Positions 1 to 5,221 of a stretch of 5,221 bases of DNA are shown here, one piece after another. The DNA is taken from assembly GCA_027484885.1 (NCBI GenBank), contig JAIXSD010000730.1, positions 1-5,221 of the forward strand, read 5' to 3'. The position numbers and the translations under genes are program-made. A model generated the notes under the pieces. That model worked only from the letters and a program-made list of their open reading frames with translations, was not told the DNA's origin and ran no database searches. Position 1 is the first letter of the stretch; the number at the start of each line of letters is the position of its first letter. This stretch comes from Rubrivivax sp. Its GTDB lineage: Bacteria; Pseudomonadota; Gammaproteobacteria; Burkholderiales; Burkholderiaceae_C.

Positions 1-83
1 ACCTGCAGCAGGCGTTCGCCGATCTGCTCCAGGCATTCGCGCGCCTCTTGCACGAATTGGTCGAGAAGTTCGGTGGTGCTCAT
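1..83 (-). CDS. cheA: CheA-type histidine kinase, N-terminal start only (partial)
   Basis: The first 27 codons of a gene that continues beyond the left edge. The protein begins MSTTELLDQFVQEARECL and continues EQIGERLLQ. This amphipathic opening helix (hydrophobic, then Q/E-F-x-x-E-A-R-E-x-L-E-x-I) is how the P1/Hpt domain of CheA kinases usually begins; the phosphorylated His, expected some 20 residues further on, is outside the window. The strong AAGGAG site and the ATGA overlap with the regulator's stop support the start. Position at the end of a cluster that otherwise lacks a kinase makes CheA the natural candidate. The catalytic domains are not visible, so it could also be a hybrid CheA-receiver kinase or a stand-alone Hpt protein. 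Confidence 0.72.
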   Translation of the reverse strand, partial: MSTTELLDQFVQEARECLEQIGERLLQ

Positions 84-541
84 GCCAGGACTCCTTTGGG
101 CAGGCTCAGCGAAGGGGGCAGGGCCGCGGCGGCGCTGGCGGCCTGCAGGGCTGCAGTGATGTCGCCCAGCAGCAGGGCGGCGGTCAGCACCAGCTCGGCC
201 GGCTTGGCCGGTTTGATCAGGTAGCAGTTGGCGCCGGCCTGGCGGGCGGCGCCGGCGTCCTGGCTTTGCGCCTCGGTGGAGACCATCAGCACCGGTGCTT
301 GCACGGCCAGGGGCAGGCGGCGCAGCTCGCGCACAAAGCCGTAGCCGTCGAGCTTGGGCATGTTGACGTCGACCACGAAGAGGTCGAAGCGCTGACCATC
401 GGGCAGGCTGGCCACCTTCTCCAGCGCGTCCATGCCGTTGACGGCTTCGGCGCATTGCCAGCCGGCATCGCCCAGCAGTTTGCGGTGGTACATGCGCACG
501 GTGGCGGCGTCGTCGACCACGAGGATATGGGCTGCACTCAT
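80..541 (-). CDS. Single-domain CheY-like response regulator with Ala-rich tail
   Basis: This 153-residue protein is a receiver domain with no DNA-binding or enzymatic output domain, expected to take phosphate from the CheA-like kinase encoded next. The receiver (about 4-125) has acidic pair D10/D11 in LVVDDAATVR, phospho-acceptor D58 in VDVNMPKLDG, S88 in LMVSTEA (the CheY Thr87 position) and K110 in YLIKP; Y107 aligns with the switch Tyr106 of CheY. All residues needed for phosphorylation are present. After the receiver comes a tail of about 28 residues, rich in Ala and ending PPSLSLPKGVLA; its last codons coincide with an imperfect inverted repeat. The start is ATG at 541, overlapping the cheR stop and preceded by AGGGAG. 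The frame stays open for 99 more codons upstream, but that part is antisense-like Arg/Pro/Gly junk inside cheR. It could act as CheY-type output or as a phosphate sink; flagellar motor binding cannot be judged. Confidence 0.92.
   Translation of the reverse strand: MSAAHILVVDDAATVRMYHRKLLGDAGWQCAEAVNGMDALEKVASLPDGQRFDLFVVDVNMPKLDGYGFVRELRRLPLAVQAPVLMVSTEAQSQDAGAARQAGANCYLIKPAKPAELVLTAALLLGDITAALQAASAAAALPPSLSLPKGVLA
91..96 (-). promoter_or_regulatory. Shine-Dalgarno of the CheA-like gene, inside the regulator's coding end
   Basis: AAGGAG (96-91, minus strand) precedes the ATG at 83-81 by seven bases, a near-ideal site. Its AAGG is the distal arm of the inverted repeat at 93-115, so in mRNA it could pair with the CCUU at 115-112. 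This is only four base pairs, which a ribosome finishing the regulator gene would open. Confidence 0.65.
93..115. repeat. Short imperfect inverted repeat, possibly a dispersed REP-like element
   Basis: The plus strand reads CCTTTG, an 11-base centre GGCAGGCTCAG, then CGAAGG. The outer CCTT/AAGG arms match exactly, followed by one mismatch and one further pair. It encodes the PSLSLPKG tail of the regulator and includes the AAGG of the next gene's Shine-Dalgarno. The core CAGGCTCAG flanked by CGAAGG resembles a family of short palindromic repeats I associate with Burkholderiales genomes (often read through as peptides like GLSLSK). That resemblance is from memory, and only one copy is seen here. 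Confidence 0.4.
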
Positions 542-1413
542 GGGGACTCTCCCTGCAGAGGTTTTTGGTAGACCATGGCGTCGGCGAAGCGCCGGACGCG
601 GTAGAGCGAAGTGATGCGGCTCATTGATTCCGAATGGCCCAGGCAGATGAAACCGCCCGGGCTGAGCGCATCGAACATGGCTTCGGCGGCCACCTTGCGG
701 GACAGGTCGTCGAAATAGATCAGCAGATTGCGGCAGAAGATCAGGTCGATATTGCGGAAGCGGCGTGTGTCGGCCGGGTCGCTCAAGTTGACCTGGCTGA
801 AGTCCACCGCCGCCACCAGATCGCGCGAGATCGTCCACTCCTGATCGCGGGTCTGGGTGAAGTAGCGGTTCAGGTAGTCGCGCGGCAGGTTGGCGATGGA
901 GCGGGCCGAGTAGACGCCGCGCTGCGCCGCGCTGAGCACCTTGGTGTCGATGTCCGAGGACAGGATCTCGACCTCGTAGTCGTTGATGTGGGCCCAGCGC
1001 TCCAGCAGGTAGATGGCGATGGAGTAGGGCTCCTCGCCGGTGGACGAGGGCACCGACCAGATGCGGATGCGGTCACCGGGCGACTTGCGCTTGATCACCT
1101 CGTTCAGCATGTCCTTGACCATGCAGTCGAACTGGTAGGCCTCGCGGAAGAAGTAGGTCTCGTTGACCGTCATCGAGTTGACCAGGTGCTGCAGCTCTTC
1201 CTGGCTGTTGCGCTCGAAGCGCAGGGCCAGGAAGTAGGCACGGAAGTCCTCGGCGCCGGTGGCCTCCATGCGCTCGATCAGGCGCTTGTCGACGAAGTAG
1301 CGTTTGCTTTCTTCGAAGTGGATGCCCGTCTTGCGATAGAAGAACTCGCGGAACTTGAGGAAGTCCGCCTCGCTGATCTGCGCCCGGTTGCGGGCTTTGA
1401 GTTCGGTGTTCAT
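538..1413 (-). CDS. cheR: Chemotaxis protein methyltransferase CheR
   Basis: CheR transfers methyl groups from S-adenosylmethionine to glutamates on MCP cytoplasmic helices, opposing CheB. The 291-residue length fits a plain CheR without TPR or receiver additions. The N-terminal helical domain covers about 14-80 (FLKFREFFYRKTGIHF). The Rossmann-type methyltransferase domain follows: NETYFFRE (84-91), matching the FFRE segment with a conserved Arg (R90); the SAM loop SSTGEEPYS (123-131); ILSSDIDTKVL (150-160), with D154 in the position expected to bind the SAM ribose; DLIFCRNLLIYFD (223-235); and a GGFICLGHSES segment near the end. The glycine loop reads WSVPSSTGEE, where many family members have Ala/Gly-Ala/Cys before STGEE. 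The ATG overlaps the stop of the HEAT gene and the TGA overlaps the next ATG, each as ATGA. There is only a weak AGG upstream, so translation probably depends on ribosomes arriving from the HEAT gene. Confidence 0.96.
   Translation of the reverse strand: MNTELKARNRAQISEADFLKFREFFYRKTGIHFEESKRYFVDKRLIERMEATGAEDFRAYFLALRFERNSQEELQHLVNSMTVNETYFFREAYQFDCMVKDMLNEVIKRKSPGDRIRIWSVPSSTGEEPYSIAIYLLERWAHINDYEVEILSSDIDTKVLSAAQRGVYSARSIANLPRDYLNRYFTQTRDQEWTISRDLVAAVDFSQVNLSDPADTRRFRNIDLIFCRNLLIYFDDLSRKVAAEAMFDALSPGGFICLGHSESMSRITSLYRVRRFADAMVYQKPLQGESP
547..554 (-). promoter_or_regulatory. Ribosome binding site of the response-regulator gene
   Basis: The purine run AGGGAGAG (554-547, minus strand) lies within the last codons of cheR, five bases before the ATG at 541-539. 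It identifies that ATG as the start of the regulator rather than any upstream start in the same frame. Confidence 0.6.
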
Positions 1414-2036
1414 GCGGCGCCTATGTGTTGCAAGGCCATGTCCACGGCGAAGCTCAGGTAAGCGTCGTCGGCGAAACGTTCACGGACTTTCTGCAGCGCC
1501 GGCATGTGCTGACGGTCACCGAGTTCGACCAGCAAGTCCACCGCGCTGGCCACCACATTGAGCTCCTGCTCTTGCTCCAGCACCAGCAGCAGCCATTGCG
1601 GCACCTGCTTGTGGCGCAGCTCGCCCAGCAGGTTGACGCTGAGGATGCGCACGTCGGGGTCGGGGTCGCGCAGCAGCTGTTCCATGCAGGGCGCCACCAG
1701 ATGCGGCATCGAGGCCAGGGTCTCGATGGCACCGTTGCGCAGCTGGGCATCGTCGCTGCGCAGCAGGGGCAGCAAGGCCTGGGCTGCGGTGGCATTGGCC
1801 AGGGTGTTGAGGCTGGTGAACAAGGCTTCGCGCACGGCGCTGTCGCGCTCGATCATCAGCTGGGCGCCCAGGGCCGGCGCGGCATCGGGATGGGCCGCCA
1901 GGTCGCGTGCGGCCCAGCGGCGCTGCTCGGCCTGGGGGGCACTCAGCTGGACCAGCAGGTCGGGCAGCAGCCGGCTTTGCTGGCGCGGCTGGACTGCGTG
2001 CAGCGTGGCGCCGTCGGTGACTTTTCGGAGTGCCAT
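1410..2036 (-). CDS. HEAT-repeat protein of the chemosensory operon, role unknown
   Basis: This 208-residue soluble protein consists almost wholly of HEAT-type helical repeats. A pattern of Asp/Glu, two or three residues, V/L-R, then an Ala/Leu helix recurs about every 31 residues: RDSAVREALFTSL (64-76), DDAQLRNGAIETL (95-107), DPDVRILSVNLL (126-137) and ELNVVASAVDLL (158-169). A weaker copy lies around W41-L46 and a final helix pair at about 177-205, giving roughly five or six repeats. There is no signal peptide, membrane segment or catalytic motif. HEAT arrays of this kind, like the relatives annotated as PBS-lyase/HEAT, form curved solenoids that bind other proteins, so a scaffold or adaptor for CheR, CheB, CheA or the regulator is the simplest inference. 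Its TGA overlaps the cheR ATG by four bases (ATGA), implying coupled synthesis with CheR. It belongs to no core chemotaxis family; a phycobilin lyase activity is unlikely in this setting. Confidence 0.88.
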   Translation of the reverse strand: MALRKVTDGATLHAVQPRQQSRLLPDLLVQLSAPQAEQRRWAARDLAAHPDAAPALGAQLMIERDSAVREALFTSLNTLANATAAQALLPLLRSDDAQLRNGAIETLASMPHLVAPCMEQLLRDPDPDVRILSVNLLGELRHKQVPQWLLLVLEQEQELNVVASAVDLLVELGDRQHMPALQKVRERFADDAYLSFAVDMALQHIGAA

Positions 2037-2044
2037 GGTGGGGG

Positions 2045-2048
2045 TCCT
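2045..2048 (-). promoter_or_regulatory. Ribosome binding site of the HEAT-repeat gene
   Basis: AGGA (2048-2045 on the minus strand) sits eight bases before the ATG at 2036-2034, inside the 33-base gap after the cheB stop. It supports this start and shows the small gene has its own initiation signal, unlike cheR just downstream. Confidence 0.55.
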
Positions 2049-2069
2049 GTTGCGATGCGGTTGCGCCGT

Positions 2070-3215
2070 TTAGGACGCGGAGATCCAGTGCTGGATCTGT
2101 TGGGCAATTCCACTGCTGGGGCGCACCACGCTGGCGCCCCCGAGGCGGATCAATTCAGCCGGCATGCCGAACACCACGGCGCTGTCGCTCGATTCGGCCA
2201 CCGTGCGGCCGCCGCTCTGGCGCAGCCGGCTCATGCTGGCGGCACCGTCGTCGCCCATGCCGGTCAGCAGCACGCCGATCAGGCGCTGGGCGGGCAGGCG
2301 GCGCATGGCGCTTTCCACCAGCACATCGACGCTGGGATGCCAGGGGTGGGCGGGCGACTCGGGCCGCGGCTGGGCCACCAGGCGGCCCAGCTGCTCGGTG
2401 ACGATCATGTCGCAGCCGCCCTTGGCAATCAGCACCATGCCCGGGGTCAGCGGGGTGGGGGCGCTGCACTCGCGCACCGTCAGGCGGCACAAGCCGTTCA
2501 TGCGCTGGGCGAAGGATTCGGTGAAGTGGGGCGGCATGTGCTGGGCCACCAGCACGGCCCAGGGGAAGTTCTCGGGCAGCTGGGGCAGGATGTCTTCCAG
2601 CGTGCGTGGACCGCCGGTGGACACGCCGATCAGCACCAGGCCGGGCAGCTCCTCGGTGGCCACGCCGCTGGCCTGGGCCTGCGCCGCGGGGAAGAAGCGC
2701 GCCGGCGCCGGAGCGGCCTGACGGAGGCTGCGTGCCGGGAACTCGGGCCGTGGGCTGCTGCTGGCACTGCTGCTCAGCGCCGGGCGCTGGCTGCGGTCGC
2801 GGTTCAGGCCGCTGGGGCGGCGCGGCTGGGCCTGGGCGGCGGCCCGCACCTTGCCGACCAGCTCCTCGCGCACCTGGTCCATGGACAGGGAGATGGTGCC
2901 GCCGGGCTTGTGGACGAAGTCCACCGCGCCCAGGGCCAGGGCCTCCAGCGTGGCCTGCGTGCCCTGCTCGGTCAGCGAGGACACCATCACCACGGGCGTG
3001 GGGCGGGCCTGCATCAGCAGGGACAGGGCGGTCAGGCCGTCCATCTCCGGCATATTGATGTCCAGGGTCACGACATCGGGATGCCATTCGGTCAGGCGGT
3101 TGACACCCTCGACGCCGGTGCGAGCGGCCGCGACCTCGAAGCCGGCTTCGCTCAGCATCTCGGTCATCAGCCGGCGCATCAGCGCCGAGTCATCGACGAT
3201 CAAAACCCGTTTCAT
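2070..3215 (-). CDS. cheB: Chemotaxis response regulator protein-glutamate methylesterase CheB
   Basis: CheB removes methyl groups from receptor glutamates (and deamidates glutamines) when phosphorylated by CheA, giving adaptation. The 381-residue protein has both expected parts. The receiver is at about 2-125, with acidic pair D8/D9, phospho-acceptor D52 in LDINMPEMDG, S79 and K103 in HKPGG. The methylesterase is at about 190-380, with nucleophile S199 in GVSTGGP, H226 in AQHMPPHF and D323 in TGMGDDG, the Ser-His-Asp triad of the family. Between them lies a Ser/Pro/Ala/Arg-rich linker (about 127-188). The segment usually read as IAPGG before the substrate-binding region is IAKGG here (263-267). 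The start is ATG at 3215 because MKRVLIVDDSALMRR is the canonical receiver beginning; the open frame reaches 53 codons further but that stretch overlaps the preceding gene and is low-complexity. The 52-base upstream gap has no clear Shine-Dalgarno and no terminator hairpin that I could find. Confidence 0.96.
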   Translation of the reverse strand: MKRVLIVDDSALMRRLMTEMLSEAGFEVAAARTGVEGVNRLTEWHPDVVTLDINMPEMDGLTALSLLMQARPTPVVMVSSLTEQGTQATLEALALGAVDFVHKPGGTISLSMDQVREELVGKVRAAAQAQPRRPSGLNRDRSQRPALSSSASSSPRPEFPARSLRQAAPAPARFFPAAQAQASGVATEELPGLVLIGVSTGGPRTLEDILPQLPENFPWAVLVAQHMPPHFTESFAQRMNGLCRLTVRECSAPTPLTPGMVLIAKGGCDMIVTEQLGRLVAQPRPESPAHPWHPSVDVLVESAMRRLPAQRLIGVLLTGMGDDGAASMSRLRQSGGRTVAESSDSAVVFGMPAELIRLGGASVVRPSSGIAQQIQHWISAS

Positions 3216-3267
3216 GGTGAGGCTCGAAGGCAAATGAAGCTGTGGCGGGGAGGGGCAAGGCTTGGGC

Positions 3268-4992
3268 TCAGGCGGCGCGTGCCAGCTCGGGTTCCAGCGT
3301 CGGCGCGCTGCGGCTCTCGAAGGCCTGCTGCATGGCCAGGGCTTCGCCGGCTTCGAGCAGCTGGCGCTGGTCAATCAGCATGACCAGGCGCTTGTTGTCG
3401 TCCAGCTTGGCCACCTGGGTGATCAGGCGGCCTTGCTCGACGCTCAGGGCCGGCGCCGGCGAGACGCTGTGGCGGTTGATGCGCAACACCTCGGCCACCG
3501 AGTCGACGATGAAGCCGGTGCGCATGCCGTCGACCATGAAGACCATGATGCGTTGGCGGTCGTTGCGCTCCAGCGTGGCCATGCCCAGGCGGCTGCGCTG
3601 GTCGATCACCGGCAGCACCGTGCCGCGCAGATTGATCACGCCCTCGACATAGGACGGGGTCTTGGGCACGCGGGTCAGCAGCTCGGGCACGCGCACGATC
3701 TCCTGCACGCTCATGATGGGCACGCCGAACTCTTCAGCACCGAGACGGAAGATCACGACCTGCAGGTCCTCCTGGTGTTCCAGGCTGCTGGCTTCGGTGG
3801 GGCTGCTGTGCATGGTGGCGGTCTCCGCGTCGGCTGAATCGTTGGGGAGGGAGCCGGGGCTCAGTTGCAGGGCCGCGGCCTCTTGCACGGCGTCCAGGCC
3901 GAGCAGGGCTTGGGTGGAAATCACCGAGACGAGGCGGCGGCCTTCGTCCAGGCGGCAGATGGAGGCGAACTCCTGCATCTGCACATCGCGGGCCAGGATG
4001 CCGGGCATGGGCTCGTTCTGGCGGCGCGGCACATGGATCACTTCCTTGACGGTGTCGGTGATCAGGCCGACCAGGGCCGGCTCACCGCCGGGCACGGCCG
4101 GCGGCAGGGCCACCACGACGATGCGGTGGTGCTCGTCGGCCGCGATGCTGCCCAGGCCGAAGAGGCTGCGCAGATCCAGCAGGGGCAGCAGGCGGCGGCG
4201 CAGCGAGATCAGGCCGCTGACATGGATGGGCGCGTTGGGCAGGCTGGTGATGTGCTCGGGCAGTTGCACGATCTCCTGCACATCGCTGATCGAGATGCCG
4301 TACTCCTGGCTGGCCACGGTGAAGCTGACCAGCAGCAGGTCTTCGCCACCGGCTTTGTCGCCAGCGCTGCGCTCGCCATCGGCACCTTGCTGGAGCTCGG
4401 TTTCGACCGGGGCATTGGAGGCCTCGTTGCCGCGGCCATCGCGGGTTTCGCGGCGCAGCTCGCCGGCCGCTTGCAGGCCGCCGAACTGGGCTTGCACCAG
4501 GCGCTCGAAATCGAGGATCAGCAGCAGCTGGGTGCCGCCTTCGGGGCGCTCCTGCTGGATCAGCCCGCTCAGGTATTCGGTTCGGACCACGCTCTGGATT
4601 GCGTCGGCCGCCTGGATCTGCGAGGGCTCCACATTCACGACGCTGGCCACATGGTCGACGATGAAACCCAGGGCCTGGCCCAGGTTGATGACCAGGGCAC
4701 GGGTGGCGTCGTCGGCCTCCCGGCGTTCGGCGCCGAACAGGGTGCGCAAATTGATGATGGGCAGGACCCGGCCGCGCAGATTGGCCAGGCCTTCCAGGGC
4801 ATGGGGCGCCAGCGGCAGCTGGGCCACCTCGGGCAGGCGGATGATTTCCTGCACCGGGTCCATGGGCACGGCGAACATCTCGCCGGCCACACTGAAGGTG
4901 ACGAACTGGCGGTCGGCGCTGCCGTCGCTGGCCGGGCTGCCAGCGTCGGCGTGCGCAGGCTCGCCGTCCGGGTGTTGATGCTTGAGGTTCAC
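3268..4992 (-). CDS. cheW: Coupling protein with three tandem CheW domains
   Basis: This 574-residue cytoplasmic protein should link MCPs to the CheA kinase. A usual CheW has about 150-170 residues and one domain; here three are visible. Domain 1 spans about residues 28-170 (FVTFSVAGEMFAVPMDPVQE, then EGLANLRGRVLPIINLRTLFG). Domain 2 spans about 217-367 (LLLVSFTVASQEYGISISDV, then SGLISLRRRLLPLLDLRSLFG). Domain 3 spans about 408-546 (VVIFRLGAEEFGVPIMSVQE, then EGVINLRGTVLPVIDQRSRLG). Each keeps the QEI motif after strand 2 (residues 48-50, 239-241, 430-432) and the conserved Arg of the NLRG segment (R73, R265, R456), which in CheW proteins lies at the receptor/kinase interface. Domain 2 has SLRR where the others have NLRG. 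The domains are joined by polar, acidic or Ser-rich linkers (about 171-216 and 368-407). No receiver domain follows, so it is not CheV. The gene starts at GTG behind a good ribosome binding site, 37 bases after the MCP stop, and ends 52 bases before cheB. The domain calls are firm; whether all three bind kinase and receptor is open. Confidence 0.93.
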   Translation of the reverse strand: MNLKHQHPDGEPAHADAGSPASDGSADRQFVTFSVAGEMFAVPMDPVQEIIRLPEVAQLPLAPHALEGLANLRGRVLPIINLRTLFGAERREADDATRALVINLGQALGFIVDHVASVVNVEPSQIQAADAIQSVVRTEYLSGLIQQERPEGGTQLLLILDFERLVQAQFGGLQAAGELRRETRDGRGNEASNAPVETELQQGADGERSAGDKAGGEDLLLVSFTVASQEYGISISDVQEIVQLPEHITSLPNAPIHVSGLISLRRRLLPLLDLRSLFGLGSIAADEHHRIVVVALPPAVPGGEPALVGLITDTVKEVIHVPRRQNEPMPGILARDVQMQEFASICRLDEGRRLVSVISTQALLGLDAVQEAAALQLSPGSLPNDSADAETATMHSSPTEASSLEHQEDLQVVIFRLGAEEFGVPIMSVQEIVRVPELLTRVPKTPSYVEGVINLRGTVLPVIDQRSRLGMATLERNDRQRIMVFMVDGMRTGFIVDSVAEVLRINRHSVSPAPALSVEQGRLITQVAKLDDNKRLVMLIDQRQLLEAGEALAMQQAFESRSAPTLEPELARAA

Positions 4993-5003
4993 GGCGACTC
5001 CTT
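4990..5003 (-). promoter_or_regulatory. Shine-Dalgarno and GTG start of the triple-CheW gene
   Basis: On the minus strand AAGGAG (5003-4998) is followed after five bases by GTG (4992-4990). There is no ATG just upstream in this frame, and the first recognisable CheW strand begins about 28 codons further on. The strong ribosome binding site therefore decides a GTG start for this gene. Confidence 0.75.
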
Positions 5004-5029
5004 GAGGCCTGAGGGCGTGCGCGCTGGAC

Positions 5030-5221
5030 TCAGTTGCTTTGCAGCTCGTCGGCCAGGGAGGAGATTTCCTCGATGGCAGCGCTCAGCTCGTCGGCGCCCT
5101 GGGCCTGCTGGCGGGCGGCGCTGGCGGCTTGCTCGGCGGCCTTTTCGGACTGCTGGGCCGCGGCCGAGACCTGGTCCACGGCGATCTTGACCTGCTGCAT
5201 GGCGGTGCTGATCTCGCGGGC
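5030..5221 (-). CDS. Methyl-accepting chemotaxis protein, C-terminal end (partial)
   Basis: This is the last 63 codons of a receptor gene whose start lies beyond the right edge of the window; the stop is TGA at 5032-5030. The visible protein is an Ala/Gln/Glu-rich heptad-patterned helix (for example ISTAMQQVKIAVDQVS) ending in AIEEISSLADELQSN. The IEEI-S/A-LADELQ ending is typical of the C-terminal methylation helix of MCP cytoplasmic signalling domains, the antiparallel coiled coil that contacts CheW and CheA and is modified by CheR and CheB. The chain stops right after this helix, with no flexible tail and no aromatic CheR-tethering pentapeptide of the NWETF kind. The sensory domain, membrane segments and hairpin tip are outside the window, so the ligand is unknown. 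It lies 37 bases upstream of the CheW gene, consistent with one operon. The family call is firm for so short a piece because the following genes are all chemotaxis genes. Confidence 0.88.
   Translation of the reverse strand, partial: AREISTAMQQVKIAVDQVSAAAQQSEKAAEQAASAARQQAQGADELSAAIEEISSLADELQSN

Noticed and set aside
542..838. A 99-codon upstream extension of the response regulator
   Set aside because: It lies wholly inside cheR in another frame and reads as Arg/Pro/Gly-rich nonsense. A good ribosome binding site and canonical receiver start occur at 541.
1410..2036. Calling the HEAT protein a phycobilisome lyase
   Set aside because: Automatic labels of that kind follow the shared repeat fold. 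There is nothing else in the window linked to bilin proteins, and the operon is chemosensory.
3216..3267. Possible terminator or promoter between the CheW gene and cheB
   Set aside because: I found no GC-rich hairpin followed by a T run and no convincing -35/-10 pair. The gap is short and looks like a simple intra-operon spacer.
3216..3374. A 53-codon upstream extension of CheB
   Set aside because: It overlaps the end of the CheW gene and is Ser/Pro/Arg low-complexity. The protein beginning MKRVLIVDDS has the standard receiver start.
1425..3383. A 652-codon open frame on the plus strand opposite the HEAT gene and cheB
   Set aside because: It is antisense to two well-supported genes. Its translation is a Gly/His/Gln/Ala-rich string with no domain, as expected from the complement of GC-rich codons. 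The length reflects the scarcity of stop codons in such DNA.
3268..4992. Reading the three-CheW protein as CheV or as a CheA fragment
   Set aside because: No receiver domain follows the CheW domains and there is no histidine kinase ATPase motif anywhere in the 574 residues.
3865..5190. A 441-codon plus-strand open frame opposite the triple-CheW gene, and other plus-strand frames at 634-1461, 3262-3837 and 3662-4978
   Set aside because: All are complements of real coding sequence with biased low-complexity composition. Several overlap one another in different frames.

Overview
The window is one uninterrupted block of a chemosensory (chemotaxis-type) operon. Every supported gene lies on the minus strand, so transcription runs from the high coordinates to the low ones. 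The DNA is strongly GC-rich with GC-rich third codon positions. Together with the style of the Che proteins this suggests a betaproteobacterium, probably of the Burkholderiales (a Roseateles/Rubrivivax/Leptothrix-like organism). That placement is an inference from general appearance, with no marker gene behind it.

Layout in transcription order: (1) the last 63 codons of a methyl-accepting chemotaxis protein (MCP), 5221-5030; (2) a 574-residue coupling protein made of three CheW domains, 4992-3268, starting at GTG; (3) the receptor methylesterase CheB, 3215-2070; (4) a small protein built almost wholly of HEAT repeats, 2036-1410; (5) the receptor methyltransferase CheR, 1413-538; (6) a single-domain CheY-like response regulator with an odd Ala-rich tail, 541-80; (7) the first 27 codons of a protein that looks like a CheA histidine kinase, 83-1, running out of the window. 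Gaps are 37, 52 and 33 bases between the first four genes. The last three junctions are all ATGA overlaps of four bases. No stretch longer than 52 bases is free of coding sequence, and I see no RNA gene, mobile element, CRISPR array or terminator.

How it should work together: the MCP senses a signal, and the triple-CheW protein couples receptors to the CheA-like kinase. The kinase should phosphorylate the receiver of the single-domain regulator (output) and that of CheB (feedback). CheR adds and CheB removes methyl groups on receptor glutamates to give adaptation. The unexplained parts are the HEAT-repeat protein, wedged between cheB and cheR and probably translationally coupled to cheR, and the three-domain CheW scaffold, whose middle domain has lost the usual Asn and Gly around its conserved Arg. 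What the pathway controls (flagella, type IV pili, or another output) cannot be read from this window.
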